A stretch of 35,305 nt of DNA from an uncultured Candidatus Saccharibacteria bacterium (GTDB lineage: Bacteria; Patescibacteria; Saccharimonadia; Saccharimonadales; CAMLKC01), in assembly GCA_946480595.1 (NCBI GenBank), contig CAMLKC010000004.1, positions 1-35,305 on the forward strand, read 5' to 3'. The translations under genes and the position numbers were made by a program. The notes beneath the pieces are model-generated. The model was not told the origin of the DNA and did no database searches. It saw only the letters and a list, made by a program, of their open reading frames with translations. Position 1 is the first letter of the stretch. Each line of letters starts with the position of its first letter. Shown here piece after piece: positions 8,321 to 15,857 of the stretch.

Positions 8321-8770
8321 CTACGCCTCTTGGTCCGGCGCCATAATGCGCCAATAAGCGCCTGCGCGTACCGCAACCAGCTCCCGGTCAATTCCAGCGT
8401 ATTCAAGCAGGTGCTGCTCAATCGTTACCCGCCCTTGTTTTTGGTCGAGTTCCGCACTGGTCTTTCCGCGCCGAAACTTTACGTTGAGGTCAGCTACTCT
8501 TTCATCAAGAATGCTGCCACCAAGCGCCGGTTCGACTTCCCTGTCCCACACGGTTTGTGGGTAGAGATGGAGATACTTGCCAAATCCGCGAGTCAGAACA
8601 ACCCCACTAGCGAGTTCGTTACGAAGCTCGGTCGGTATAGTTAACCGACGCTTGTCATCAAGCTTTCGTTCGAAGTAATCCACTTGTAGTTTTGATCCTG
8701 CCGTCTTTGGCTGAGGTGTTAGGTTAGTTTTTAACGTTAGTGGCTTTTTGTTTTCTGTGGTGTTACCCAC
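8321..8770 (-). CDS. mraZ: MraZ, transcriptional repressor of the dcw cluster
   Basis: An AbrB-like DNA-binding protein that represses its own dcw operon in other bacteria. The 149-aa product carries two SpoVT/AbrB-type half-domains: FERKLDDKRRLTIPTELR (about 34-51) and LDQKQGRVTIEQHLLEYAGI (about 108-127). About 25 extra polar residues precede the usual start of the family. The start is GTG at 8770 with AAAGAA just upstream; no nearer ATG fits the fold. Three TGGGT-type boxes at 10-bp spacing overlap the promoter, which fits autoregulation. The cluster reads away from it toward rsmH. Confidence 0.92.
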   Translation of the reverse strand: MGNTTENKKPLTLKTNLTPQPKTAGSKLQVDYFERKLDDKRRLTIPTELRNELASGVVLTRGFGKYLHLYPQTVWDREVEPALGGSILDERVADLNVKFRRGKTSAELDQKQGRVTIEQHLLEYAGIDRELVAVRAGAYWRIMAPDQEA

Positions 8771-8787
8771 TTCTTTCCACTGGCCTT

Positions 8788-8820
8788 ACTATAATACCCA
8801 CAATTACCCACGACAACCCC
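8788..8820 (-). promoter_or_regulatory. mraZ promoter with three MraZ-type boxes
   Basis: On the minus strand GGGGT (8816-8820), TGGGT (8806-8810) and TGGGT (8796-8800) repeat exactly every 10 bp. This matches the published MraZ operator pattern of TGGGN units with 5-nt gaps. They overlap a promoter made of TTGTCG (8811-8816), a 17-bp spacer and TATAGT (8788-8793). A further TGGG lies at the start codon, with TGGA 10 bp before it. Binding here would block RNA polymerase. Confidence 0.72.
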
Positions 8821-8835
8821 TATTTTTTCTTATGT

Positions 8836-8875
8836 TTATCCACCCCTAGTTGCTTATCCACACTTTTGTGGATAA
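8836..8875. promoter_or_regulatory. DnaA-box cluster with a perfect palindrome
   Basis: TTATCCACA at 8854-8862 and its exact complement TGTGGATAA at 8867-8875 form a palindrome with a 4-nt centre. TTATCCACC at 8836-8844 is a third box with one mismatch. They lie between the terminator of the upstream gene and the mraZ promoter. The sites could let DnaA-ATP level act on division gene expression, or titrate DnaA. No T run follows, so a terminator role is unlikely. Confidence 0.6.
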
Positions 8876-8901
8876 CCTACCCTATTTACAGTGGTAACAA
8901 A

Positions 8902-8934
8902 AATACCACGATTTAGGTGATCGTGGTATTTTTT
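8902..8934. terminator. Bidirectional intrinsic terminator
   Basis: AATACCACGAT (8902-8912) pairs perfectly with ATCGTGGTATT (8920-8930) around a 7-nt loop. T runs follow on the plus strand and A runs precede it, so it works in both directions. It ends the small membrane-protein gene before the mraZ promoter. Confidence 0.88.
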
Positions 8935-8949
8935 GCTACTATTCTACTA

Positions 8950-9159
8950 CTAGCGGTTAAACAAGAACCCGGCGATCTGCATGTCGTACTGAGTCGTTAC
9001 CTGCAGCGCTACCCATGCCGTAAAAATAAACAGGTTTGCTACGACAGATACAATCAGCACCGCCGTCTTCAGGTCTTGTGACATATGAGAGGTCTGGATC
9101 AGCTCCATTGCCATTTCGGTTGATTCGTTTTTTGTGGTGTTTGTTGTTTTCTGTGCCAT
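8950..9159 (-). CDS. Small single-pass membrane protein (69 aa), unknown
   Basis: I do not recognise this protein. It has a polar Thr/Asn-rich N-terminus (1-30), one strongly hydrophobic segment (about 32-54, TAVLIVSVVANLFIFTAWVA) and a short tail with a second, weaker hydrophobic stretch. The promoter is unusually good: TTGACA (9189-9194), a 17-bp spacer and TAGATT (9166-9171), with only 6 nt to the ATG, so the mRNA should be leaderless. A strong terminator follows 15 bp after the stop, making it a one-gene unit. An overlapping frame (9175-8957) is rejected. Confidence 0.72.
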   Translation of the reverse strand: MAQKTTNTTKNESTEMAMELIQTSHMSQDLKTAVLIVSVVANLFIFTAWVALQVTTQYDMQIAGFLFNR

Positions 9160-9165
9160 ACAAAC

Positions 9166-9194
9166 AATCTAACATACTGCTTATGTTTTGTCAA
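9166..9194 (-). promoter_or_regulatory. Consensus promoter with leaderless start
   Basis: TTGACA (9189-9194), 17 bp, TAGATT (9166-9171), then GTTTGT and the ATG at 9159. The predicted transcript start falls on or within a base or two of the start codon. This is the clearest complete promoter in the window. Confidence 0.75.
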
Positions 9195-9207
9195 TGTATA
9201 TAAAACT

Positions 9208-9903
9208 TTATTTACTAAATAGCAATTCGATGGCACCGTCTATTCCTATAACATCCGTCACGGAGTCAGGCGTTTTACCCTGTTGGGCAGGCAGGTTATT
9301 ACCACCCGGTGCAATAATATGCACACCCTCAACTCCCTCGGGGATACCCCAGAAGCTCTTGGCCTTATCATCCAAAAATATAATCTTCGAGACTTTAGGC
9401 GGCACCAACCCGGCATCAAGCGCGGGCGGGATCCCAAAGCTGCCATCATCCAGCTTCCAGCCAGTCAGAAGCTTGCCCTTTTCCTCGATATGCGTCACCA
9501 GGTGCGGAATTTCCAAAAGCCCCGTAATTTCAAGCTTCGTTAGCTGCCACGCCTCCTCGACGCCATAAGTAATAATGCCGTGCGGCAGGCGGCGCTCACG
9601 CAAAATCGCAAGGAGCTCACGGGAATGAGGCAATAGAAGGTCTTCACCTTTGGCACTCTCAATCAGCTTTTCGCGGATATATTCCCACTTCACCTGGCTG
9701 TTTGCCTCACTTAGAAGCATGTGAACATGCCGGATGGTGTCGAACGTTTTGCCTTCGCTTTCTATCCGCGTGCGGACTGCGTGAAAGGTTTCGGGTGAAA
9801 TGCCCGTTTCGCGCTGAAGGACGCCTTCAAGAACCATTTGGATACCGTCGGTATTGCCAATACAGCGGTCAAAATCTAGAACGAAAAAAGTATCAGCGTA
9901 CAT
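9208..9903 (-). CDS. HAD-superfamily hydrolase
   Basis: A haloacid dehalogenase-like phosphohydrolase of about 231 aa. Motif I is D10-F-D12-R-C with Asp nucleophile and acid/base positions, motif II is the Thr in IITYG, and motif IV is the acidic pair in IIFLDDK. A helical cap lies between motifs I and II. Substrate is unknown. I choose the ATG at 9903: TATAAT (9911-9916) ends 7 nt before it, whereas a start 12 codons upstream would lie across the -10 box. Its start overlaps the end of the yvcK-like gene by 11 bp. Confidence 0.78.
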   Translation of the reverse strand: MYADTFFVLDFDRCIGNTDGIQMVLEGVLQRETGISPETFHAVRTRIESEGKTFDTIRHVHMLLSEANSQVKWEYIREKLIESAKGEDLLLPHSRELLAILRERRLPHGIITYGVEEAWQLTKLEITGLLEIPHLVTHIEEKGKLLTGWKLDDGSFGIPPALDAGLVPPKVSKIIFLDDKAKSFWGIPEGVEGVHIIAPGGNNLPAQQGKTPDSVTDVIGIDGAIELLFSK

Positions 9904-10915
9904 TGAGGTTATTATATAACCCAATGATCGCACTCGCAACTGCTGCGGAGTCGTGACGGATAAGCGAGCGTGTTACAGGCAGCTTGTCGTTTTCGTGCGG
10001 CGCTGCTACCTGGCCAAGAAATGCCCCGCCTACCGACGAATATGGGCGCTCTGCCAGCTCTTCGCTATCTACCGGCACCAAAAACGCATCTTCGGCTTCG
10101 TACTTTTTGGCCAGCTCCTCGTCCGGAAGCTGTTCATTGTAAAGGACATAATCCAAAAAGTCGCCGCCGCCAAAGCGCTCGATCTCATCGGCGTGGCCAC
10201 TAACTGTCAAACCTTCGGTCTGACCTTTTTTTGTCACGAGGTTAGAAACATAGACTACTCTTGCTTTTGTACTGCGCAGCGCGTCGCCCACGCCGCCAAT
10301 AACAAGCAGCGGCCCGAGCGAGGTGTATAAATCACCAGGGGCGATTACCACAAGATCAGCCTGCAAAATCGCTTTGATCGCCGTTGGGTTGGCATGAGCC
10401 TTCGGCACAAGTGAAAGCGTGGCTTTCTTAGGATCATGCTCAAAATACTCCGCATCGATCACCCGTTCGCCTCGTAGAATCACGCTGGCCTGCGGCCATT
10501 CCATCTTAAGGCGCACATTATCCAGAGTTGCCGGGATAACCATTCCGTTAACCCGCAGAATTTCCGAAGCGGTCTCAATGGCTTCGGTAAAATTCCCCGT
10601 CACTTTTTCGAGCGCCGTCAGCAGAATATTGCCAAATGAATGGCCGCCAAATGTTCCTTCTTCAAACCGATAATTGAACAAGTCGCGGACTTTTGGTGAA
10701 TCACTCAGCGCCACAAGACATTGGCGCACGTCGCCGGGGGGCAAGGCACCAAGCTCGTCGCGCAGTACGCCCGTACTACCGCCATCGTCGGCCATATTAA
10801 CAATTGCGGCAATCGAGTTCGAGTAATTCTTGAGGCTTTGAAGCAGCGTAAAGCTCCCCGTTCCACCTCCAATGACGGCAATTTTTAGCCCATCGCGCGC
10901 AAACGGCTCTTCCAT
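9893..10915 (-). CDS. yvcK: YvcK-type (CofD-like, UPF0052) protein
   Basis: A member of the YvcK/CofD-like family, which in Firmicutes and Actinobacteria controls cell shape and carbon flow to wall precursors and binds UDP-sugars. The 340-aa product begins with the nucleotide loop IGGGTGSFTLL (15-25), then VNMADDGGSTG and LPPGDVRQCL, the family signatures; FGGHSFGN and VVIAPGDLYTSLGP follow. GGGAGA lies about 9 nt before the ATG, which is 2 nt after the glycosidase stop, so the two are probably one transcript. A role tied to the nearby wall genes is inference. Confidence 0.88.
   Translation of the reverse strand: MEEPFARDGLKIAVIGGGTGSFTLLQSLKNYSNSIAAIVNMADDGGSTGVLRDELGALPPGDVRQCLVALSDSPKVRDLFNYRFEEGTFGGHSFGNILLTALEKVTGNFTEAIETASEILRVNGMVIPATLDNVRLKMEWPQASVILRGERVIDAEYFEHDPKKATLSLVPKAHANPTAIKAILQADLVVIAPGDLYTSLGPLLVIGGVGDALRSTKARVVYVSNLVTKKGQTEGLTVSGHADEIERFGGGDFLDYVLYNEQLPDEELAKKYEAEDAFLVPVDSEELAERPYSSVGGAFLGQVAAPHENDKLPVTRSLIRHDSAAVASAIIGLYNNLNVR
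9911..9916 (-). promoter_or_regulatory. -10 box of the HAD hydrolase gene, inside yvcK
   Basis: A perfect TATAAT 7 nt before the chosen ATG, located within the last codons of the preceding gene. It predicts a leaderless transcript and decides the start. Confidence 0.6.
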
Positions 10916-10917
10916 GT

Positions 10918-12180
10918 TTATGCATTCTCCCGTAGATTTTTAATCACTTTTCCAAACCATAGTGCACTCGGCCTGAGCGTTCGCTCAAGGTTACTGTAAT
11001 TAACCTCCGCCAGACCAAAACGCGGCCAGCGGCCCTTGTCCCACTCAAAATTATCAAGCAGGCTCCAGTGTAGATATCCCTCTAGCACGACACCGCTATC
11101 CATGGCCTTTTGCATACCGATAAGCGTCTGCGTAATCCACCATTGGCGCTCAGCATCTTCGCGGTCAGCTACGCCATTTTCCGTAATAAGGATCGGCAGC
11201 GCGTATTTTTCATGCAGGCGCTCAAGCGTGTGTTGAATGTTCGCTGGCGACAAGTCCCAGCCCAGGTCACTTACCCGCTCGTCCGGGTTATGTACGCGGT
11301 AGCCGTATACGCGGTCACTAAAGTAGTAGTTTACCCCTAAAAAGTCACATGATTTCACGACTTTTTTAAGAAAATAATCGTCCCGGGCATACTGGAGAAA
11401 GTCAGCATATTTGCGGCTCAGTACCGCGTCGTCACCAGCGTACACATACGGCGAGTTCTTGGCGATGGATACGCGGTAACGGCGGTTAATGCCATGAATT
11501 ACCTCGGCTGCCTGGTTGTGGGCCCGCGCCAGATTACTCAGCACTTTGCGGCATGTTACTTTACTTGTGACGTTCGGCGGCCAATAGCCCATCATGTAAC
11601 TTTCGTACGCGTACACCTCGGGCTCGTTGATGGTTATGACATAACGGATATCCGTCCCAAGTTCGCGTACGATCTTCTCGGCAAAACGAACGAAGTACGA
11701 TACATTGGCGCGTTTTTCAAACCCGCCGAGCGCTGCAAACCACACCGGCAGCGTAAAATGAAACAGCGTCAGTACCGGCTCAATGCCCCGGCGGCGAAGC
11801 TCGGCAACATATGACTTATAGTGCTCGATCGCCTCTATGTTCCAGGCGCCTTCTTGCGGCTCTATCCGCGACCATTCGACGCTAAATCGAAATGCATTCA
11901 TATTCATTTTTTTCAGCAGGTCAAAATCCGCTTCGTAGCGGTTGTAATGATCGGTGCTTTTACCTGAAACATAACTGTCAGGATTTTTGGCTTCTTTTTG
12001 GTTCTGGGGCCAGCTATCAACCTCGCCAAAGTGATATTCGGACTGGGCAGCCAGCGATTTCGCATTCTCAAGTTCCCACACTGACCATTGGTTGTGGGTA
12101 CCGCCTTCTACCTGGTGCGCACTCGTTGCCGCTCCCCATAAAAATTTTTTCGGAAACTTCAAACTGAGCTTTTTCTGCAT
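10918..12180 (-). CDS. GH1 family beta-glycosidase
   Basis: A retaining beta-glucosidase/6-phospho-beta-glucosidase-type enzyme of glycoside hydrolase family 1, 420 aa with no signal peptide, so cytoplasmic. The N-terminal FLWGAATSAHQVEGG, the acid/base E186 in TINEP and the nucleophile E334 in LITENG are all present, followed by GYLHWSLLDNFEW and RFGL near the end. The protein is slightly shorter than typical 440-480-aa members. Its specificity cannot be read from sequence. TATAAT (12189-12194) is 8 nt before the ATG; the divergent LssY_C gene starts only 42 bp away. Confidence 0.93.
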   Translation of the reverse strand: MQKKLSLKFPKKFLWGAATSAHQVEGGTHNQWSVWELENAKSLAAQSEYHFGEVDSWPQNQKEAKNPDSYVSGKSTDHYNRYEADFDLLKKMNMNAFRFSVEWSRIEPQEGAWNIEAIEHYKSYVAELRRRGIEPVLTLFHFTLPVWFAALGGFEKRANVSYFVRFAEKIVRELGTDIRYVITINEPEVYAYESYMMGYWPPNVTSKVTCRKVLSNLARAHNQAAEVIHGINRRYRVSIAKNSPYVYAGDDAVLSRKYADFLQYARDDYFLKKVVKSCDFLGVNYYFSDRVYGYRVHNPDERVSDLGWDLSPANIQHTLERLHEKYALPILITENGVADREDAERQWWITQTLIGMQKAMDSGVVLEGYLHWSLLDNFEWDKGRWPRFGLAEVNYSNLERTLRPSALWFGKVIKNLRENA

Positions 12181-12222
12181 ACTTATCTATTATACGACAT
12201 CGTTTAGATGTAAAATGGAGAA
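12181..12222. promoter_or_regulatory. Divergent promoters in a 42-bp gap
   Basis: The minus-strand TATAAT (12189-12194) serves the glycosidase, 8 nt before its ATG. The plus-strand TAAAAT (12211-12216) serves the LssY_C gene, 6 nt before its first ATG. ACATC/GATGT forms a small dyad between them. GGAGA before the plus-strand gene could instead act as a ribosome site for the second ATG. Confidence 0.5.
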
Positions 12223-13068
12223 ATGATGGGAACCTTCCTTCGCCTACTCTGGCGCATATTCGTCGGAGCTATTGCTGCAGTGCTAGCGTATGAAACCGTA
12301 TTTTTGTTTTACCCGTATCTCGATAACTATCTGCCGCTGCTTATCAACCTTATTATCATCTATGTCTTTGTCGCTTATTTTGGCATTCCTTTTCTCATTC
12401 GGCTTTGGCACCTTGTACTGCGTCCGCGTCATTTGCCTTTATATGTTACGAGTGCAGACGGTTGGTCAAGCGACCCTGTCAACATCGCTATCGTGTGCAA
12501 AAGCCAACGCGAGCTCGAAAAGGCCATGCAAAAAGCTGGCTGGTTTACGGCAGACAAAGCCACATTTAAAAATACTCTGCGCTTTGCCTACGCCATGGTG
12601 TTAAGGCGCCCCTACCCTACCGCACCGTTTAGCAAGTTGTATCTGTTTGGCCGCCATCAAGACTTAGGCTTCCAAATCCAAACTGGCACGCCGCCAACAC
12701 CTTGGCACCGGCACCATATTCGCTTTTGGCAGCTACTACCTGACGACGCCGACAAGCCACACCAGCACGTTGCCTTTTGGCAAAATATTTTCAAGTTATT
12801 TACCGAGCGCAAACGCCAGATATGGATTGGCGCTGCCACGCACGACGTCGGTCCGTTTGCACTGCGCGTCAATAGTCTCCAGGTAACGCACAAAATCGAC
12901 CAGAATACCGACACTGAACGTGATTTTGTCGTCAACACTCTGCAAAAAAGCCGCTTAGTCGCCCACCGCGAAACCATTCCTGCCGGCGAACCCGTGAAAT
13001 TCCGCGGTCAGACATTCGGGGTGAATATCGTCACCGACGGAACGTTACAAGTCATCGAACTCCGCTAA
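12223..13068 (+). CDS. Membrane protein with LssY-like C-terminal domain
   Basis: A 281-aa protein with two N-terminal membrane segments (about 7-28 and 35-60) and a cytoplasmic or surface domain that matches the LssY_C pattern: DPVNIAIVCKSQRELEKAM, a later YLFGRHQDLGFQ, RHHIRFW, IWIGAATHDVG, and HKIDQNTDTERDFVV. The LssY_C domain occurs fused to PAP2 phosphatases or DedA-like membrane regions in other bacteria; its biochemical role is unclear. Here it stands alone on a two-helix anchor. The stop overlaps the end of the convergent unknown gene by 4 bp. Confidence 0.72.
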   Translation: MMGTFLRLLWRIFVGAIAAVLAYETVFLFYPYLDNYLPLLINLIIIYVFVAYFGIPFLIRLWHLVLRPRHLPLYVTSADGWSSDPVNIAIVCKSQRELEKAMQKAGWFTADKATFKNTLRFAYAMVLRRPYPTAPFSKLYLFGRHQDLGFQIQTGTPPTPWHRHHIRFWQLLPDDADKPHQHVAFWQNIFKLFTERKRQIWIGAATHDVGPFALRVNSLQVTHKIDQNTDTERDFVVNTLQKSRLVAHRETIPAGEPVKFRGQTFGVNIVTDGTLQVIELR

Positions 13069-13691
13069 AAGTCGACGTCCAAAAAAGCACGGACTTGCGC
13101 TTCACTTACCAGCAGCGTGCTATGAAGCGCCCGGATAATATCCACGACTTCATCTGCATCAAACACCATCTGCCGGTCTTCGTCCAGCTCAGTCGCACTG
13201 CCGTTTAGTACGAAGCGCTGGCCATTGATTCGGCAAGCGAGTTCGGTCGTTGTCGACAGTGTGCGGTCAGTCATGTCAATCTCGTAGCGGGCTTCATGGA
13301 TATATGAAAAGCCAGATAATTCCATCAGGTCAGTAGCAGTCAAATTGCGAAGTTCGTCCTTAAACTTGTCGTCGACACCATGGCGCGAAAGAATGTCGAC
13401 GCGCAGCGAATCAGCCTCTTGCCAAGTCATATCTTCCGGAACAAAATACATTTCCGCCAGTATGTCCATTCGCGGCTCGTCTTTTGCTGTATATACCGTA
13501 TATACGTGCGCCGGACCGTCCTCAACATATTGGTGCACAGAGCGCATTTCCAGCATATCTGGATCGTCGCTCAGGACAGAATAGCTCTTCGCCCGCTCGT
13601 ACGCGGGCCGCATAACACTATCGAGCAACGCGTTTTTAAACCGCTCGTTCGTGTTCCCCTGGTACGACACCTCATACGCTTCGATCGACAT
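13065..13691 (-). CDS. Conserved hypothetical protein, 208 aa
   Basis: I do not recognise a family. The product is acidic, soluble, and rich in alternating beta-type stretches (AHVYTVYTA, RYEIDMTDRTLSTTTELA, QRFVLNGS) with a helical C-terminus, and has no signal peptide or membrane segment. No Shine-Dalgarno is visible at the ATG; CATAGT lies 11 nt upstream and may be a weak -10. It lies between the convergent LssY_C gene and the helicase gene and may be cotranscribed with the latter, whose stop is 47 bp upstream. Confidence 0.65.
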   Translation of the reverse strand: MSIEAYEVSYQGNTNERFKNALLDSVMRPAYERAKSYSVLSDDPDMLEMRSVHQYVEDGPAHVYTVYTAKDEPRMDILAEMYFVPEDMTWQEADSLRVDILSRHGVDDKFKDELRNLTATDLMELSGFSYIHEARYEIDMTDRTLSTTTELACRINGQRFVLNGSATELDEDRQMVFDADEVVDIIRALHSTLLVSEAQVRAFLDVDF

Positions 13692-13738
13692 AGGTAAGCT
13701 AAACTATGACACTCGTATGCGAATTTTACAAGTAGCTG

Positions 13739-15262
13739 TTATGCTACGACATCTTCGCCGAAATGTTTTTGCAGCCGCATAGTAACGCTGCCCTCGTGGC
13801 GGCCAAGCTTTTTGCTGAGTTCTTTTACGGTCACACCGTTTTGAAAGTCCTGCTTTAAGATATCGTCGTCAGCCGATTGCCAAGGCCGATAAGCATTCGG
13901 GTAGGTTTCACGCATTTTGGCGATCTTGTCCGACCATGAGCCGCTTCCCTCTTTTTTCGTCTTTTTTGGCGGCTCGTGTTTACGGTTTTTTGCCTGGTCG
14001 GCCAAATGAGAGAACTTTTTGATGTCGCTGGCAGCGCGTGAATGCAACCGCTCGTCAATAGACTGGGCATCTTCGCTTATCGAAAGCGCCATGCGATTTA
14101 TGCCAGATAAATACAGGTTGTTCAAGTTTTTTACTCGGCTAAGCGCCACGTATCCCATGCCTTCGACGAAAGCTTTTCGCAGGTCTATCCGCGCCGCGTC
14201 CAGCGTCATTCCCTGGCTCTTGTGCACGGTAATAGCCCATGCCAGGCGCAGTGGTATTTGGGTAATACTGGCACGCTTTTTATCACCGTCACGGAGCTCC
14301 CAGGTATCTGGCATCATACTGACAACATTACCGTTTCTAAACTGTACGATCGGATATTCGGTCGCCGGTTCAAATTCGATCACTTCGCCAATACTACCGT
14401 TGGCATACTTGCGGTCCGTAGCATTTTTTACAGCCATCACGAGAGCGCCTTTTTTAAGGCGCAACACCTCAGGTGCCAATACGGAACGTTGCAAATTTTC
14501 GACATAATTAGCGCTGCCGGTCGTTGTTTCCGTATAAAAAAGTTCGTCACCAGAAAGTTCGTCAAGCTTCTTCTCGTTGAGCTTATCGACGTCGATATTT
14601 ACCGTGTGAAGCTCGGTTAAAACCATATCTTCTGGCGGCTGCTGATCCACCCGCTCTAAAAGCTTTTCGGCATGATGGCGCCGGATATCGCCGCCACGAA
14701 GAGCGTTCAAGATGTCGAGAAGCACTTCATCGTCTTGTCGGTGCTGTTCGGCCAAATAACAAATGGTCGGGTCAAGCTCACGCCAGGCGTTGCTGTGTAC
14801 GACAAACCCGCCCGCACGGCTATCGCCTCGGTTGATCGGGGGCAGCTGGAAAAAGTCGCCACTCATAATCACCTGTATACCGCCAAAAGGCACGTCTTTT
14901 CGCCGCACCAGACGGCACGCTTCATCGACCATATCCAACCGGTAATCATGCAGCATCGAAATCTCATCGATGATAAGTACGTCGGTTTTTTCGATGATTT
15001 CAAACCTGCCCTTAGCCAAGTGATCCGCAAATCCCTGCGGCAGATAATCAGACACTCCAATGCCGGCCCATGAATGAATAGTCGTACCGCCGAGGTGCGT
15101 GGCAGCAAGGCCTGTCGTGGCGGTAACGGAAACGTGCTTGCCCTCGGATTTGGCAAGCTTAATAAACTGGTTCAAAACATACGTCTTACCCGCCCCCGCC
15201 GGACCGGTCAGCAGTACGCTTTCCCCCGAAAGCATAATCTCTAGCGCCAACTCCTGGTTCAT
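13739..15262 (-). CDS. PIF1-like superfamily 1B DNA helicase
   Basis: An SF1B helicase of the PIF1/RecD2 class, 507 aa, likely unwinding DNA 5'-3' in replication or repair. Walker A is GPAGAGKT (20-27), Walker B VLIIDE (95-100); GDFFQLPP and EQHR motifs follow, and ITVHKSQGMTLD plus GYVALSR give motifs V-VI. The C-terminal 60 residues form a small helical domain (WQSADDDILKQDF, then VKELSKKLGRHEGSVTMRL) like the wHTH tail of bacterial PIF1 relatives. TATACT (15270-15275) is 7 nt before the ATG. The gene is divergent from the pilin gene. Confidence 0.9.
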   Translation of the reverse strand: MNQELALEIMLSGESVLLTGPAGAGKTYVLNQFIKLAKSEGKHVSVTATTGLAATHLGGTTIHSWAGIGVSDYLPQGFADHLAKGRFEIIEKTDVLIIDEISMLHDYRLDMVDEACRLVRRKDVPFGGIQVIMSGDFFQLPPINRGDSRAGGFVVHSNAWRELDPTICYLAEQHRQDDEVLLDILNALRGGDIRRHHAEKLLERVDQQPPEDMVLTELHTVNIDVDKLNEKKLDELSGDELFYTETTTGSANYVENLQRSVLAPEVLRLKKGALVMAVKNATDRKYANGSIGEVIEFEPATEYPIVQFRNGNVVSMMPDTWELRDGDKKRASITQIPLRLAWAITVHKSQGMTLDAARIDLRKAFVEGMGYVALSRVKNLNNLYLSGINRMALSISEDAQSIDERLHSRAASDIKKFSHLADQAKNRKHEPPKKTKKEGSGSWSDKIAKMRETYPNAYRPWQSADDDILKQDFQNGVTVKELSKKLGRHEGSVTMRLQKHFGEDVVA

Positions 15263-15314
15263 TACTTTTAGTATACGGCATCACACGCATGTCATGTGAT
15301 GCTATAATGACATC
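15263..15314. promoter_or_regulatory. Divergent promoters flanking a shared dyad
   Basis: The 52-bp gap contains TATACT for the helicase (minus, 15270-15275, 7 nt from ATG) and TGC-TATAAT for the pilin (plus, 15303-15308, 6 nt from ATG). Between them lies GCATCACA (15278-15285) and its exact complement TGTGATGC (15295-15302), separated by 9 bp. The dyad occupies both -35 zones, so one regulator could act on both genes. Confidence 0.55.
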
Positions 15315-15833
15315 ATGAGAAAAAGCACGAGCGGTTTTACTATTGTTGAGCTTCTAATGGTGATCGTTCTTATTGGTATTTTAGCGACGATTGTCCTTAT
15401 CAGTTACAACAATACCCAACGAAGCGCGCGAAACGCAGATCGCTTCACGCAGGTTAAAGCCTGGGAACATCAGTTTCAGCTTTATAGGGCCAAGTACGGC
15501 ACCTTTCCACCTGTTGCAAACAAAGATTCGTACTGCCTGGGAACTGGCTTCCCGAACGGCAAATGCCGCGAATACTTGGGATCAGGCGCTAATACCTACC
15601 TAGAATCGGACAACGCGGCGCTTATGACAGAACTCAAAAAAATCGGATCGTCGCCAACAGTTAACCCTGTCCCTGTTAAAGGATGGATCGTGGGACCATA
15701 TGCTAACTACTGGAACACTGGCATGTATATTACCCAGGATTTCGAGGGTGGTGCGAGTGACTGCCCCAAAGGTATGGACTACAACTGGACTGACGGCAAT
15801 GGCATGGTTATTTGCGGCATGAGCGTCAATTAA
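15315..15833 (+). CDS. Type IV pilin-like protein (prepilin)
   Basis: A class III-signal prepilin of 172 aa. The short basic leader MRKSTSG is followed by the cleavage site before F8 and the mature N-terminal helix FTIVELLMVIVLIGILATIV, with Glu5 of the mature protein (E12) in place. The globular part is about 130 residues with four cysteines, likely two disulfides. Pilus assembly genes are not in this window, so the pilin is probably exported by machinery encoded elsewhere. In host-associated CPR bacteria type IV pili serve attachment and twitching; that role is inferred here. The promoter is leaderless type. Confidence 0.9.
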   Translation: MRKSTSGFTIVELLMVIVLIGILATIVLISYNNTQRSARNADRFTQVKAWEHQFQLYRAKYGTFPPVANKDSYCLGTGFPNGKCREYLGSGANTYLESDNAALMTELKKIGSSPTVNPVPVKGWIVGPYANYWNTGMYITQDFEGGASDCPKGMDYNWTDGNGMVICGMSVN

Positions 15834-15844
15834 CGCCAGCGTGG

Positions 15845-15850
15845 TACAAT
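15845..15850 (+). promoter_or_regulatory. Extended -10 box of pheA
   Basis: TGG-TACAAT lies 7 nt before the pheA ATG and just after the pilin stop. No Shine-Dalgarno is present between it and the ATG. Confidence 0.5.
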
Positions 15851-15857
15851 AAACGCC

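Noticed and set aside
9188..9568. A 126-codon plus-strand frame opposite the HAD hydrolase gene
   Set aside because: Antisense of a gene with clear HAD motifs; no ribosome site and low-complexity Ser/Pro composition.
15278..15302. CRP-type site between helicase and pilin
   Set aside because: The arms read TCACA...TGTGA, the reverse of the TGTGA-N6-TCACA order of a CRP site.
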